From JACVRW01 sp963746825 (GTDB lineage Bacteria; Actinomycetota; Thermoleophilia; Solirubrobacterales; Thermoleophilaceae): a stretch of DNA of 64,000 nt. Under the pieces are notes generated by a model that was not told where the DNA came from, made no database searches, and was given only the letters and a program-made list of their open reading frames with translations. This document shows positions 19,169 to 28,278 of the stretch, one piece after another; positions within the stretch are counted from its first letter, which is position 1; every line of letters starts with the position of its first letter. A program made the translations under genes and the position numbers. The stretch spans positions 1 through 64,000 of the forward strand of contig CAVVCU010000003.1 of the NCBI GenBank assembly GCA_963746825.1, read 5' to 3'.

Positions 19169-20449
19169 ATGAGCGCAGAGCGAGAACCGATAGGGGTTAT
19201 CGGCGTCGGCTGGGTTGGCCTCGTGACCGCGGCCTGCTTCGCCGAGCTGGGCCACGAGGTCTGGGCGCGCGACATCGTGGCCGACAAGGTCGAGTCGCTC
19301 GCCCGCGGGGAGGTGCCGATCCACGAGCCCGGCCTGCCCGAGCTCGTCGCCGGCAACGCCGAGCGCCTGCACTTCACCACCGACATGGCCGAGGTGCTCG
19401 AGAGAGCTCGCCTGCTCTTCGTGTGCGTCGACACGCCGCCCACCTACTCGGGTGACGCCGACCTCTCGCGCGTGGAGGCGGTGCTGGGCGAGCTGGGCGA
19501 CTCGAGCGAGCACGCGCTCGTGATGAAGAGCACGGTGCCGGTGGGCACCGGCCGCTCGATCCAGCGCCGGCGCCCGGGCACCGGCTACGTCTCGAACCCG
19601 GAGTTCCTCAAAGAGGGCAATGCGGTCGAGGACTTCATGAAGCCCGACCGCGTGGTGGTCGGGGCCGACGACGGCTCGGCCGATTTTGGCGATCGCGTCC
19701 AGGGGCTCTACGGCGCCCTGACCGACACCGTGTTGCGCACCGACGTGGCCAGCGCGGAGATGATCAAGCTGGCCTCGAACGCGTTCCTGGCCACCAAGAT
19801 CTCGTTCATCAACGAGATCGCCAACATCTCCGAGGAGCTGGGAGCCGACGTCCTGAAGGTGGCCGAGGGGATGGGCCTCGACGACCGGATCGGGCCCAAG
19901 TTCCTGCGCGCCGGCGTGGGGTGGGGGGGAAGCTGCTTCGGCAAGGACGTGCTCTCGCTCAAGCAGCTGGCTTCGAACACCGGCTACCACTTCCAGCTGC
20001 TCACCGCCGTGACCGAGGTCAACGATCTCCAGAAGCGGCGGACGATCGGCAAGCTCCAGAAGCACCTCGGGTCGCTCGTGGGCAAGACGGTGGCTCTGCT
20101 CGGCATCGCCTTCAAGCCCGACACCGACGACATCCGCGACGCCACCAGCCTCGTGCTCGCCGGCCGACTGATCGCCGAGGGCGCGCGCGTGCGGGCCTAC
20201 GACCCCGTGGCCGCCGACCGGGCGCGGGCGATCCTGGCCGGCGCCGAGCTGACCGAGTCGGCGCTCGAGGCGATCGACGGTGCCGACGCGGTGGTGCTCG
20301 TGACCGAATGGCCCGAATTCGGCGAGCTCGACTGGGCGGGCGAGGTCAGGGAGCGCATGCACACGCCGGTCGTGGTCGACGGGCGCAACTTCCTCGACCG
20401 GGACGCTCTGGTGGCGGCGGGGTTCACCTACGAGGGAATAGGGCGTTAG
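19169..20449 (+). CDS. ugd: UDP-glucose 6-dehydrogenase (nucleotide-sugar dehydrogenase)
   Basis: The 426-residue enzyme has the N-terminal NAD-binding fold (IGVIGVGWVGLVTAACFAEL, about 8-27) and VCVDTPPT. The central dimerisation helix region contains EMIKLASNAFLATKISFINE, with the conserved lysine. The catalytic cysteine is Cys256 in GWGGSCFGKD. The C-terminal UDP-binding domain reads GIAFKPDTDDIRDATS. Together these define UDP-glucose/GDP-mannose dehydrogenases; UDP-glucose is the commonest substrate, giving UDP-glucuronate. UGPase, about 8 kb downstream, would make the substrate. GDP-mannose dehydrogenase remains a possible alternative because a mannose-1-phosphate guanylyltransferase-like gene follows directly. 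A TACCCT box lies nine bases before the ATG. Confidence 0.88.
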   Translation: MSAEREPIGVIGVGWVGLVTAACFAELGHEVWARDIVADKVESLARGEVPIHEPGLPELVAGNAERLHFTTDMAEVLERARLLFVCVDTPPTYSGDADLSRVEAVLGELGDSSEHALVMKSTVPVGTGRSIQRRRPGTGYVSNPEFLKEGNAVEDFMKPDRVVVGADDGSADFGDRVQGLYGALTDTVLRTDVASAEMIKLASNAFLATKISFINEIANISEELGADVLKVAEGMGLDDRIGPKFLRAGVGWGGSCFGKDVLSLKQLASNTGYHFQLLTAVTEVNDLQKRRTIGKLQKHLGSLVGKTVALLGIAFKPDTDDIRDATSLVLAGRLIAEGARVRAYDPVAADRARAILAGAELTESALEAIDGADAVVLVTEWPEFGELDWAGEVRERMHTPVVVDGRNFLDRDALVAAGFTYEGIGR

Positions 20450-20451
20450 GA

Positions 20452-21534
20452 GTGCAGGCCCTGGTCCTCGCCGGCGGCGAAGGCACCCGGCTGCGCCCGC
20501 TCACCCTCACCACGCCCAAGCCCGTCATGCCCCTGGCCGGCCGGCCCTTCCTGACCTTCATGCTCGACTGGGTCCACGGCCACGGGGTCGACGAGGTGAT
20601 CCTCTCCTGCGGCTTCATGTCGCAGGCCGTCAAGGAGGTGCTGGGCGACATCTACGACGGCATGCGCCTGCGTCACGTGATCGAGCGCAAGCCGCTGGGC
20701 ACGGCCGGCCCGGTCCGCCTCGCCTACGACGAGGGCCTTCTCGAGGAGCGGTTGCTGATCCTCAACGGCGACGTGCTGACCGACATGGACCTCAGCGCCG
20801 AGCTCGCCGAGCACGAGCGCAGCGGCGCGCGCGTGACGCTGGCGCTCTATGCCGTGGACGACACGGCCAGCTACGGGGTCGTGCCCACCGCTGATGACGG
20901 CCGGGTTGAGGCCTTCCTCGAGAAGTCGGAGGGCGAGGTGCCCACCAACCGGATCAACGCCGGCGCCTACGTGGTCGAGCGCGAGGTGGTGGAGACGATC
21001 CCCGCGGGGCGCTCGGTGTCCTTCGAGCGCGAGATCTTCCCCGAGCTCGTGGGGGATGGCCTCTACGGCTACGCCGCCGACGGCTACTGGATCGACATCG
21101 GCACGCCCGAGCGCTACCTCGAGGCCACCTGGGACCTGCTCGCCGGCCGGGCGGCCTCGCAGCTGCCGCGCCGCGACGAGACAGGCTCGCTGATCTACGA
21201 GGGCTGCCTGGTGGCCGGCGCGCACGTGGGCCCCCAGAGCGTCCTGGGCCGCCACTGCTCGGTGGGCAGCGACTCGCGCATCGACCGCTCGGTGCTGCAC
21301 GACCGGGTCATGGTGGGAGCCGACGCCGAGGTCGAGGAGAGCGTGCTGGCCGAGGGCGTCAGGGTGGGAAAGCGCGCCCACGTGGGCCCGGGTGCGATGA
21401 TCGGCGCCGGCGCAACCATCGGGGAGGAAGCGGTGATCGGCGAGAAGGCCAGGCTGGATCCCGGAGCCGAAGTTTCCGCGGGCGCACACATCGGCGCCGG
21501 CGAGCACGTGGCGGCGGCTGGGGCCGTGCCATGA
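20452..21534 (+). CDS. Sugar-1-phosphate nucleotidyltransferase (mannose-1-phosphate guanylyltransferase-like)
   Basis: The GTG start gives MQALVLAGGEGTRLRPLTLT, the pyrophosphorylase signature G-x-G-x-R at the extreme N-terminus, so no earlier start is needed although the GGAG is very close. Downstream are PKPVMPLAGRPFL (substrate lysine), LLILNGDVLTDMDL (metal-binding Asp), INAGAYVVEREV, and WIDIGTPERYLEA. After about residue 245 comes a left-handed beta-helix of hexapeptide repeats (VGPQSVLGRHCSVGSDSRID and on to the end). This two-domain form of 360 residues is typical of actinobacterial GDP-mannose pyrophosphorylase-like proteins that make an NDP-sugar for glycans. Whether GTP or another NTP is used is not visible. 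The stop overlaps the next gene by four bases. Confidence 0.82.
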   Translation: MQALVLAGGEGTRLRPLTLTTPKPVMPLAGRPFLTFMLDWVHGHGVDEVILSCGFMSQAVKEVLGDIYDGMRLRHVIERKPLGTAGPVRLAYDEGLLEERLLILNGDVLTDMDLSAELAEHERSGARVTLALYAVDDTASYGVVPTADDGRVEAFLEKSEGEVPTNRINAGAYVVEREVVETIPAGRSVSFEREIFPELVGDGLYGYAADGYWIDIGTPERYLEATWDLLAGRAASQLPRRDETGSLIYEGCLVAGAHVGPQSVLGRHCSVGSDSRIDRSVLHDRVMVGADAEVEESVLAEGVRVGKRAHVGPGAMIGAGATIGEEAVIGEKARLDPGAEVSAGAHIGAGEHVAAAGAVP

Positions 21535-22607
21535 GCGACGGTGGCGCCCCGGCGCTGAGCGCCCTGTCGCGTGACGGAATCGAGGCGGCCGACCCCCAGG
21601 GGATGCTCGCCGACGTGCTGGCCCAGCCGCTCCAGATCGGCGACGCCCTCTGGCGCGCCCAATCGGCCGGGATCCGCGCCACCGACCGCCCCGGCGGCCT
21701 GATCGTCTGCGGCATGGGCGGCTCGGCCATCGGCGGCGACCTGGCCGTGGCCGCGCTCGGGGACCGGGCCACCCGCCCCATCACGGTCGTGCGCGGATAC
21801 GCGCTCGAGTCCTGGACGGGCCCGGACAGCCTCGTCCTCTGCTGCAGCTACTCGGGCGACACCGAGGAGACCCTCGCGTGCTTCGACGCCGCGGGAGCGG
21901 CGGGCGCGGGGCGGATCGTGCTCACCACCGGGGGCAAGCTCGCCGAGGCGGCGCGTGACGAAGGCGTGCCCGTGATCGGCGTGCCCGCGGGCATGCAGCC
22001 GCGCGCTGCGGTGCTCTACATGCTCATCGGCACCCTCGAGTGCGCCGCGCTGTGCGGCGCGGCGCCCGGGCTGCACGCGGAGATCGACGCGTCGACCGGC
22101 CTGCTCGAGCGGCTCGCGGCCGAGTGGGGGCCGGACGCGGCCGACGACTCTCAGGCCAAGGCTCTGGCCGCGTGGCTGCGGGCGAGCATCCCGGTGATCC
22201 ACGGCTCGGGGCCGACCACCGCCCTGGCCCGGCGCTGGCGTACCCAGATCAACGAGAACGCCAACGGGGCCGCCTTCTGGTCGGAGCTGCCCGAGGCCAA
22301 CCACAACGAGATCTGCGGCTGGGAGCGCGGCCGCGGCATGGCCCCGCTGACGGCGATTTTCCTGTGCGATCCCGACCAGCACCCGCGCGTGCAGTCCAGG
22401 ATCGAGCTGACCGAGCGTGAGGCCGAGCGCGCCGGGGCGCCCACGATGGTGCTCCATGCGCGCGGCGACAGCCGCCTGGAGCGCGTCCTGTCGCTGCTGT
22501 TCCTCGGTGACCTGGCGAGCGTCTACCTGGCGGTGCTGGAGGGCGTGGATCCCACGCCGGTCGAGCCGCTCGTGCGCTTCAAGGCGGCGCTGGCCGAGCA
22601 GCGGTGA
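21531..22607 (+). CDS. Bifunctional phosphoglucose/phosphomannose isomerase (SIS domain)
   Basis: The 358-residue protein has two SIS subdomains. GLIVCGMGGSAIGGDLAVAA (about 56-75) is the phosphate-binding entry of PGI/PMI enzymes, CSYSGDTEETLACFDAAGAA the second phosphate loop, and QINENANGAAFWSELPEANH carries the catalytic glutamate and histidine (E and H of the PEANHNE block). The C-terminal PGI/PMI domain contains FLCDPDQHPRVQSRIELTE. The enzyme interconverts fructose-6-phosphate with glucose-6- and mannose-6-phosphate in the cytoplasm, feeding the nucleotidyltransferase upstream. ATGA overlaps on both sides show it is translationally coupled in the operon. Confidence 0.87.
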   Translation: MSDGGAPALSALSRDGIEAADPQGMLADVLAQPLQIGDALWRAQSAGIRATDRPGGLIVCGMGGSAIGGDLAVAALGDRATRPITVVRGYALESWTGPDSLVLCCSYSGDTEETLACFDAAGAAGAGRIVLTTGGKLAEAARDEGVPVIGVPAGMQPRAAVLYMLIGTLECAALCGAAPGLHAEIDASTGLLERLAAEWGPDAADDSQAKALAAWLRASIPVIHGSGPTTALARRWRTQINENANGAAFWSELPEANHNEICGWERGRGMAPLTAIFLCDPDQHPRVQSRIELTEREAERAGAPTMVLHARGDSRLERVLSLLFLGDLASVYLAVLEGVDPTPVEPLVRFKAALAEQR

Positions 22608-23824
22608 GGCCGCGGCTCGCCGCGGCGCTGCTCGCGCTGGCCCTGTTCGCACCCGCGGCCTCGGCGGCGCCGCCGGCCCCGACGAAGCTGCGGGTGAGCG
22701 CCCGGAGCGAATCCGCGGTGCTGGTGACGTGGCACAACCGCAGCCGGGCGGCGCGTGCCCAGGTGGCGTGGCGGCGCCTGCAGCCCTCGAAGCGGCGGCC
22801 GCACAGGGTCCGGCGCCCGCGCGGGGCCAGGCGGTTCGTTCACAAGGGCCTGGCGGCGGGCTCGCGCTATCGCTACCGCGTTCGGGCCTGCCGGCGCGGC
22901 CGCTGCTCGAGGTGGTCGAAGCCGCGCCGCGGCGGCCCCCGGTCCCCTGGGTCTCCGCAGCCGAATGCGCCCGGCCCGCCGGCGCCGGGCGGCGGCGCGA
23001 CCATCGGCGGGTGCCCGGTGTTCCCGCCCGACAACGCCTGGAACCGCGACATCTCCGGGGAGCCGGTCGACCCCCTCTCCGACGCCTACGTCGCGTCCAT
23101 CGGCGCCGGATTGAACCTGCATCCCGACTTCGGGTCCAACCCCGACTATGGGCTGCCCTACATCGTCGTGCCCGAGTCGCAGCCCCGGCTGCCCGTGGCC
23201 TTCACGGTGCCCGGTGAGTCCGAGCCCGGCCCGTACCCAATTCCCGCGGACGCGCCCGTCGAGGCGGGATCGGATCGCCACGTGCTGGCCCTGCAGGAGG
23301 GCAGCTGCCGGCTGTACGAGCTCTTCGCCGCGAGTTTCGCCGGCGGCACCTGGAACGCCTATTCGGGAGCGGTGTTCGACCTGCGCTCGAACGCGCTGCG
23401 CCCCGACGGCTGGACCTCGGCCGACGCCGCCGGCCTGCCCATCCTGCCCGGGCTCGTGCGCTACGACGAAGTGCAGGCCGGGGCCATCCGCCACGCCCTG
23501 CGCTTCACCGTGGTCCAGACCCAGCGGGCCTACGTGCACCCGGCCACCCACTTCGCCTCAGACCAGACCAGCCCGAACCTGCCGCCGATGGGCCTGCGGC
23601 TGCGCCTGAAGGCATCGTTTGCGATCGGCGGCTACTCGCGCGAGGTCCAGGTGATCCTGACCGCGCTCAAGCGCTACGGGATGTTCGTGGCCGACAACGG
23701 CTCGAGCTGGTTCATCACCGGAGCCTCGGACTCGCGCTGGAACGACGAGGCGCTCGAGGATCTCAAGACGATCCCGGGCAACGCGTTCGAGGTCGTGCGG
23801 TCGGGCCCCCTGCACAAACCTTGA
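22604..23824 (+). CDS. Secreted protein with FnIII-like domain and an unassigned C-terminal domain
   Basis: The 406-residue product starts at a GTG overlapping the isomerase stop (GTGA). A signal peptide (LAAALLALALFAPAASA) is followed by a fibronectin type III-like domain (about 24-110: PTKLRVSARSESAVLVTWHN, GLAAGSRYRYRVRAC). A Pro/Gly linker leads to a domain of about 270 residues beginning GGCPVFPPDNAWNRDISGEP. That C-terminal part has many aromatics, HPATHFAS, and NGSSWFITGASDSRWNDEAL, a pattern seen in secreted actinobacterial proteins without known activity. Its coupling to sugar-nucleotide genes suggests a wall-associated or glycan-related role, but this is inference. The MerR operator overlaps the stop codon. 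Confidence 0.72.
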   Translation: MRPRLAAALLALALFAPAASAAPPAPTKLRVSARSESAVLVTWHNRSRAARAQVAWRRLQPSKRRPHRVRRPRGARRFVHKGLAAGSRYRYRVRACRRGRCSRWSKPRRGGPRSPGSPQPNAPGPPAPGGGATIGGCPVFPPDNAWNRDISGEPVDPLSDAYVASIGAGLNLHPDFGSNPDYGLPYIVVPESQPRLPVAFTVPGESEPGPYPIPADAPVEAGSDRHVLALQEGSCRLYELFAASFAGGTWNAYSGAVFDLRSNALRPDGWTSADAAGLPILPGLVRYDEVQAGAIRHALRFTVVQTQRAYVHPATHFASDQTSPNLPPMGLRLRLKASFAIGGYSREVQVILTALKRYGMFVADNGSSWFITGASDSRWNDEALEDLKTIPGNAFEVVRSGPLHKP

Positions 23825-23841
23825 CACGATCGTGGTAAGGT
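23818..23841. promoter_or_regulatory. Near-perfect 24-bp palindrome: probable MerR operator
   Basis: Arms ACCTT and AAGGT flank a perfect 10-bp core CACGATCGTG; only the two bases between each arm and the core fail to pair. TTGACA, a perfect -35 hexamer, lies inside the left half. The site sits 11 bases before the MerR-type ATG and overlaps the previous stop. Size and symmetry fit a MerR-family dimer site, so autoregulation and control of the downstream ahcY genes are likely. Confidence 0.62.
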
Positions 23842-23851
23842 TGTGGCCGGG

Positions 23852-24237
23852 ATGCGCGACGGGCTCACCATCAACGAGGCCGCGGAGACCACCGGGTGGT
23901 CGCCGCGAATGCTGCGTTACATAGAGAACGCCGGCCTGATCGACCTGCCGCGCACCCCGTCCGGCTACCGCATCTTCGGACCCGGCGAGCTGCAGCGCCT
24001 GCGCACCCTGCGTGAGCTGCTCGCCCGGTTCGACTGCGCGCTGTCGGACGTCGCCTTTGCCCGTCGCCTCGCCACGGACGCCGACCTGCGCAGCTCGCTC
24101 GACACATGGTTCGAGGAGCGCCCGCAGCGGCCCGAGGGCGTGGACACGAGCGACTGGCTGCACTTCGAGCAGGAGAAGCACGAGCGCCTGCTCGCCCTCG
24201 ACCCACCGAGACCCCCACGAACGGAGAAAGCCGCCGT

Positions 24238-24241
<4 letters not shown>
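23852..24241 (+). CDS. MerR-family transcriptional regulator
   Basis: The 129-residue protein starts with a winged-helix domain: LTINEAAETTGWSPRMLRYI, then ENAGLIDLPRTPSGYRIFGP, and a helix ELQRLRTLRELLARFDCALS. The R-Y-x-E-x-x-G-L and R-x-x-x-G-Y-R-x-F strings are diagnostic of MerR DNA-binding domains. The C-terminal part is short, with no obvious metal or drug-binding domain and no cysteine pair, so the signal is unknown; a methylation-cycle metabolite is a speculative choice given the neighbours. ATG 23852 is preferred to GTG 23843 because it starts closest to the conserved fold. Its TGA overlaps the ahcY ATG (ATGA). Confidence 0.85.
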
Positions 24242-25668
<1,427 letters not shown>

Positions 25669-25696
25669 GTCTCTGGAGTCGGAGGTCCACGATGTA

Positions 25697-25721
25697 GCGC
25701 TCGCCCCGGCGGGGCGAGCGC
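25697..25721 (+). repeat. Strong hairpin at the 5' end of the second ahcY-like gene
   Basis: GCGCTCGCCCC and its exact complement GGGGCGAGCGC are separated by three bases (11-bp perfect stem). No T-run follows, so it is not a classical terminator. It lies just after a GGAGG-ATG-TAG string at 25681-25697 and inside the sequence that would encode the conserved N-terminus of the next protein. It may slow or attenuate translation, or may have induced a sequencing error. Confidence 0.5.
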
Positions 25722-25744
25722 GCATCGAGTGGGCCGAGGGCCAG

Positions 25745-26908
25745 ATGCCGGTGCTGCGCTCCATCCGGGAGCGCTTCGCCGGCTCCCGGCCGCTTGACGG
25801 CCTGAAGGTCGCCGCCTGTCTGCACGTGACGGCCGAGACGGCCAACCTGATGCACGCTCTGGTGGCCGGCGGGGCGCAGGCCGCGCTCTGCTCGGCCAAC
25901 CCGCTGACCGTGCGCGACGAGGTGGCGGCGGCGCTCGTGGCCGACGGCGTGCCGGTCCAGGCCAGCCGCGGCGAGGACGCCGAGATGTACGCCAAGCACG
26001 TGGGGGCCCTGGCCGAGTGGGGGCCGGACATCACCCTCGACGACGGCGCGGATCTGCTCATGCTCCTGCACCGCTGGGAGCGCCCGGTGCGCGGCGGCGC
26101 CGAGGAGACGACCACCGGCCTGCTGCGGCTGCGCCGCCTCGAGCGCGAGGGCAAGCTCACCTGCCCGGTGATCGCGGTGAACGAGTCGCGCACCGAGCGA
26201 ACCTTCAACGACCGCTACGGCACGGGCCAGTCGGCCCTCGACGGCATCCTGCGCGCCACCAACCTGCTGCTCGCCGGGCGTTCGCTGGTGCTGCTCGGCT
26301 ACGGAGCCACCGGGCGGGGAATCGCCCAGCGCGCCCGCGGCGCCGGCGCCCACATCATCGTCTGCGAGGTCGATCCCCTGCGCGCGCTCGAGGCGCGAAT
26401 GGACGGCTACGAGGTCATGCCCGCGCTCGCCGCGGCCGAGCGCGGCGACCTGTTCGTGACCGTCACCGGCTCGCGCGCCGTGCTGGGCCGAGAGCACCTC
26501 GAGCGCATGAGGGACGGCGCCGTGCTGGCCAACGCCGGCCACTTCGACGTCGAGATCGATCTTGGGGCCCTGCGCGACCTGGCCGGCGGGCGCGTGCGCG
26601 AGGTCCTGCCGCTCGTCGAGCAGTACGAGCTCACCGACGGGCGCAAGCTCAACCTCTTGGCGCAGGGCCGGGTGGTCAACCTGGCGGCCGGGGAAGGCCA
26701 CCCCGCCGCGGTGATGGACATGAGCTTCGCCAACCTCGCCCTCGCCGTCGAGCACCTGGCCGAGCACGGCGAGGAGCTCGAGCACCGGGTACTCGACGTG
26801 CCCCTCGCCATCGACGAGGAGATCGCCCGGCTCAAGCTCGAGTCGCTCGGCGTGGAGCTCGACGCCCCCACCGCCGAGCAACTCGAATATCTCGGGTCCT
26901 GGACGTAG
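25745..26908 (+). CDS. S-adenosylhomocysteinase-like paralogue with altered catalytic loop
   Basis: From ATG 25745 the product is 387 residues. In-frame homology continues upstream (RARIEWAEGQ before MPVLRSIRERF), so the true N-terminus is probably 20-25 residues longer, although no ATG, GTG or TTG is in frame there. It resembles the short archaeal/Thermotoga-type enzyme (YGTGQS, no KxDHYRY tail). Substrate His (CLHVTAETANL), LDDGADL, EETTTGL, NAGHFDVEID, GHPAAVM and a GYGATGRG nucleotide site are kept. However, the loop reads VNESRTERTFNDRYGTGQS: the Lys, Asp, Asn and Cys of the canonical TKSKFDNLYGC become Glu, Asn, Asp and Thr. It follows ahcY in the same MerR-led operon. Normal hydrolase chemistry is therefore doubtful; a changed substrate, a regulatory role or SAH binding are alternatives. 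Confidence 0.82.
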   Translation: MPVLRSIRERFAGSRPLDGLKVAACLHVTAETANLMHALVAGGAQAALCSANPLTVRDEVAAALVADGVPVQASRGEDAEMYAKHVGALAEWGPDITLDDGADLLMLLHRWERPVRGGAEETTTGLLRLRRLEREGKLTCPVIAVNESRTERTFNDRYGTGQSALDGILRATNLLLAGRSLVLLGYGATGRGIAQRARGAGAHIIVCEVDPLRALEARMDGYEVMPALAAAERGDLFVTVTGSRAVLGREHLERMRDGAVLANAGHFDVEIDLGALRDLAGGRVREVLPLVEQYELTDGRKLNLLAQGRVVNLAAGEGHPAAVMDMSFANLALAVEHLAEHGEELEHRVLDVPLAIDEEIARLKLESLGVELDAPTAEQLEYLGSWT

Positions 26909-26934
26909 CCCGGCCGGCTAGCCGGCGCTCACCC

Positions 26935-27756
26935 TCACAGCGCGGCCATGATCCGCAGCGGCCCGCCCGAGCCGCCCTCGATCTTCATCGGCAACGCGAT
27001 CACGTGGAAGTTGCGGCTCGGAAGCCGGTCCATGTGAGCCACGTTCTCGAACACCGGCGTGTTCGCCGCCCCGAGCACGCGGTGGCTCAGGAAGTCGGTC
27101 GACTGCCCGCGGTCGATGCTGGCGGTGTCGATGCCGACGGCCTTGACGTCGCGGCGCTCCACCAGCCAGCGGGCACCGTCCTCGCCCAGGCCGGGGAAGT
27201 GCAGAAGCGGCACCGCGTCGGGGCCGCGCTCGGCCGTGCCGAGGTAGCGCTCGGCGTCGGGCCAGTACTGCCCGAAGCCGGTGCGCAGCAGCACGATGGA
27301 GCCGGAGGAGATCCGCCCGTGGCGGCGCTCCCACGCCTTGAGGTCGCCCTTGGTGATCAGGTAGTCGGGGTCGGCCAGGGCGCGTCGCGAGACATCGACC
27401 ACGACCGCGTCGCCGACCAGGCGCTCCAGCGGCACCTCGTCGGTGGTCTGGCCACCCTCGGCGAAGTGCACCGGAGCGTCGAGGTGGGTGCCGCCATGCT
27501 CGGCAGCCGCGAAGTCGTTGGCCTCGTAGTGGTAGCCGCCCTCGGTCTCGCCCGCGGCCACCTGGGTGAGCGTGAACTCCGTCGCGGTGGGCCAGTAGAT
27601 CGTGTCCTCGTTGAACGGATAGGAGAGGTCGACCAGCTCCCCGCCCGATGCGGGTGAGTCGTGGTCGCCGTCGCGGTCGCCGGCGAAAGCGCCGCCGAAA
27701 GCGCCCAGGGCGATGCCTATCGCCAGGAAGGCAGCAAGAATCAGGATACGTCGCAC
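26935..27756 (-). CDS. Exported cyclase-family (PF04199, kynurenine formamidase-like) metal hydrolase
   Basis: The 273-residue protein has an N-terminal hydrophobic signal (ILILAAFLAIGIALGAFGGA) followed by an acidic linker, so it is exported or anchored. The catalytic domain shows VDLSYPFNEDTIYWPT, then EHGGTHLDAPVHFAEGG, the H-x-G-T-H-x-D-x-P-x-H metal-binding motif of the cyclase/formamidase superfamily. GSIVLLRTGFGQYWPDAERY, VKAVGIDTASIDRG and ALPMKIEGGSGGPLRIMA complete the fold. Relatives hydrolyse N-formylkynurenine or cyclic amides and lactones; export makes the kynurenine role less likely. The GTG start has AGGAGGTG seven bases upstream, partly buried in the hairpin at 27769-27808. 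It converges with the ahcY paralogue. Confidence 0.82.
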   Translation of the reverse strand: MRRILILAAFLAIGIALGAFGGAFAGDRDGDHDSPASGGELVDLSYPFNEDTIYWPTATEFTLTQVAAGETEGGYHYEANDFAAAEHGGTHLDAPVHFAEGGQTTDEVPLERLVGDAVVVDVSRRALADPDYLITKGDLKAWERRHGRISSGSIVLLRTGFGQYWPDAERYLGTAERGPDAVPLLHFPGLGEDGARWLVERRDVKAVGIDTASIDRGQSTDFLSHRVLGAANTPVFENVAHMDRLPSRNFHVIALPMKIEGGSGGPLRIMAAL

Positions 27757-27768
27757 TTCGATGCACCT

Positions 27769-27808
27769 CCTCGGTGGATTTCGGGCATGGATACCCGGTC
27801 CACCGAGG
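27769..27808 (-). promoter_or_regulatory. Long hairpin overlapping the Shine-Dalgarno of the cyclase gene
   Basis: CCTCGGTGGA (27769-27778) and TCCACCGAGG (27799-27808) are exact complements. Inside them CGGG/CCCG extends the stem around an eight-base loop. In the minus-strand transcript the 3' arm covers the first bases of the AGGAGGTG ribosome site (27764-27771) of the cyclase gene and lies 20 bases past the stop of the upstream small gene. It could be a terminator without a U-run or a translation-blocking structure. Confidence 0.45.
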
Positions 27809-27828
27809 TCCGATGCGTGGCTAGGGCA

Positions 27829-28119
27829 CTAGGCGGCGCGGGGCAGCAGCGCGGCGAGGCTGCGCCGCCGGCTGCTTCCCTCTCGCCGCACCCGCTCGGC
27901 GCGGAAGCGCAGCAGCTCGACGAGGTCGTCGCTGGGCCGGAAGGGATCGGCGATGGCCGCCCCCGACGCGATCTCGACCGCGGCCCACAGCTCGCCTCCC
28001 ACCTCGGCCACGAGGGAGTCGCCGGCGGGCGGCTTGGCGCTGTCGAGCGTGGCCAGGCGGGTGAGGGCGCCGGCGTCGGCGAGACCGGCGCGGCGGATGG
28101 TGAGGCTCTTGTCGGTCAT
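27829..28119 (-). CDS. Small protein with truncated GNAT-like N-terminal region
   Basis: The 96-residue product starts at an ATG eight bases after AAAGAAAGG. It reads LTIRRAGLADAGALTRLATL, then LVAEVGGELWAAVEIASGAA and IADPFRPSDDLVELLRFRAE. This resembles the first strands of GNAT acetyltransferases (I-R-x-A-x-x-x-D-x-x-x-L-x-x-L), but the acetyl-CoA-binding Q/R-x-x-G-x-G/A motif is missing and the chain ends in a basic tail. Such short proteins are common in this lineage and have no known function. It has its own promoter-like sequence (28157-28185) and is followed by the hairpin before the cyclase gene. Confidence 0.7.
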   Translation of the reverse strand: MTDKSLTIRRAGLADAGALTRLATLDSAKPPAGDSLVAEVGGELWAAVEIASGAAIADPFRPSDDLVELLRFRAERVRREGSSRRRSLAALLPRAA

Positions 28120-28156
28120 CACGGTCCCTTTCTTTGAGTTCGACGATCTTCGAACC

Positions 28157-28185
28157 ATTGTGCTCGGTCCGAGCCATAAGTTCAA
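28157..28185 (-). promoter_or_regulatory. Promoter with palindrome in the spacer, upstream of the small GNAT-like gene
   Basis: On the minus strand TTGAAC (-35) and CACAAT (-10) are 17 bases apart, about 38 bases before the ATG. The spacer contains GCTCGG-T-CCGAGC (28162-28174), a perfect inverted repeat reaching into the -10, which looks like an operator. Confidence 0.48.
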
Positions 28186-28278
28186 ATTCGGCTTGCTGCT
28201 GGCTGCGATAAGCCGCCCTTACACCCCTGGCCTGCGCTCGCCGGCTCCTCAACGCGCAGACCTGATACACCCCGCGGC

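Noticed and set aside
26908..26926. GCCGGCTAGCCGGC palindrome between the convergent ahcY paralogue and cyclase genes
   Set aside because: A 14-base perfect palindrome without loop or T-run; in GC-rich DNA it is not strong enough to call a terminator.
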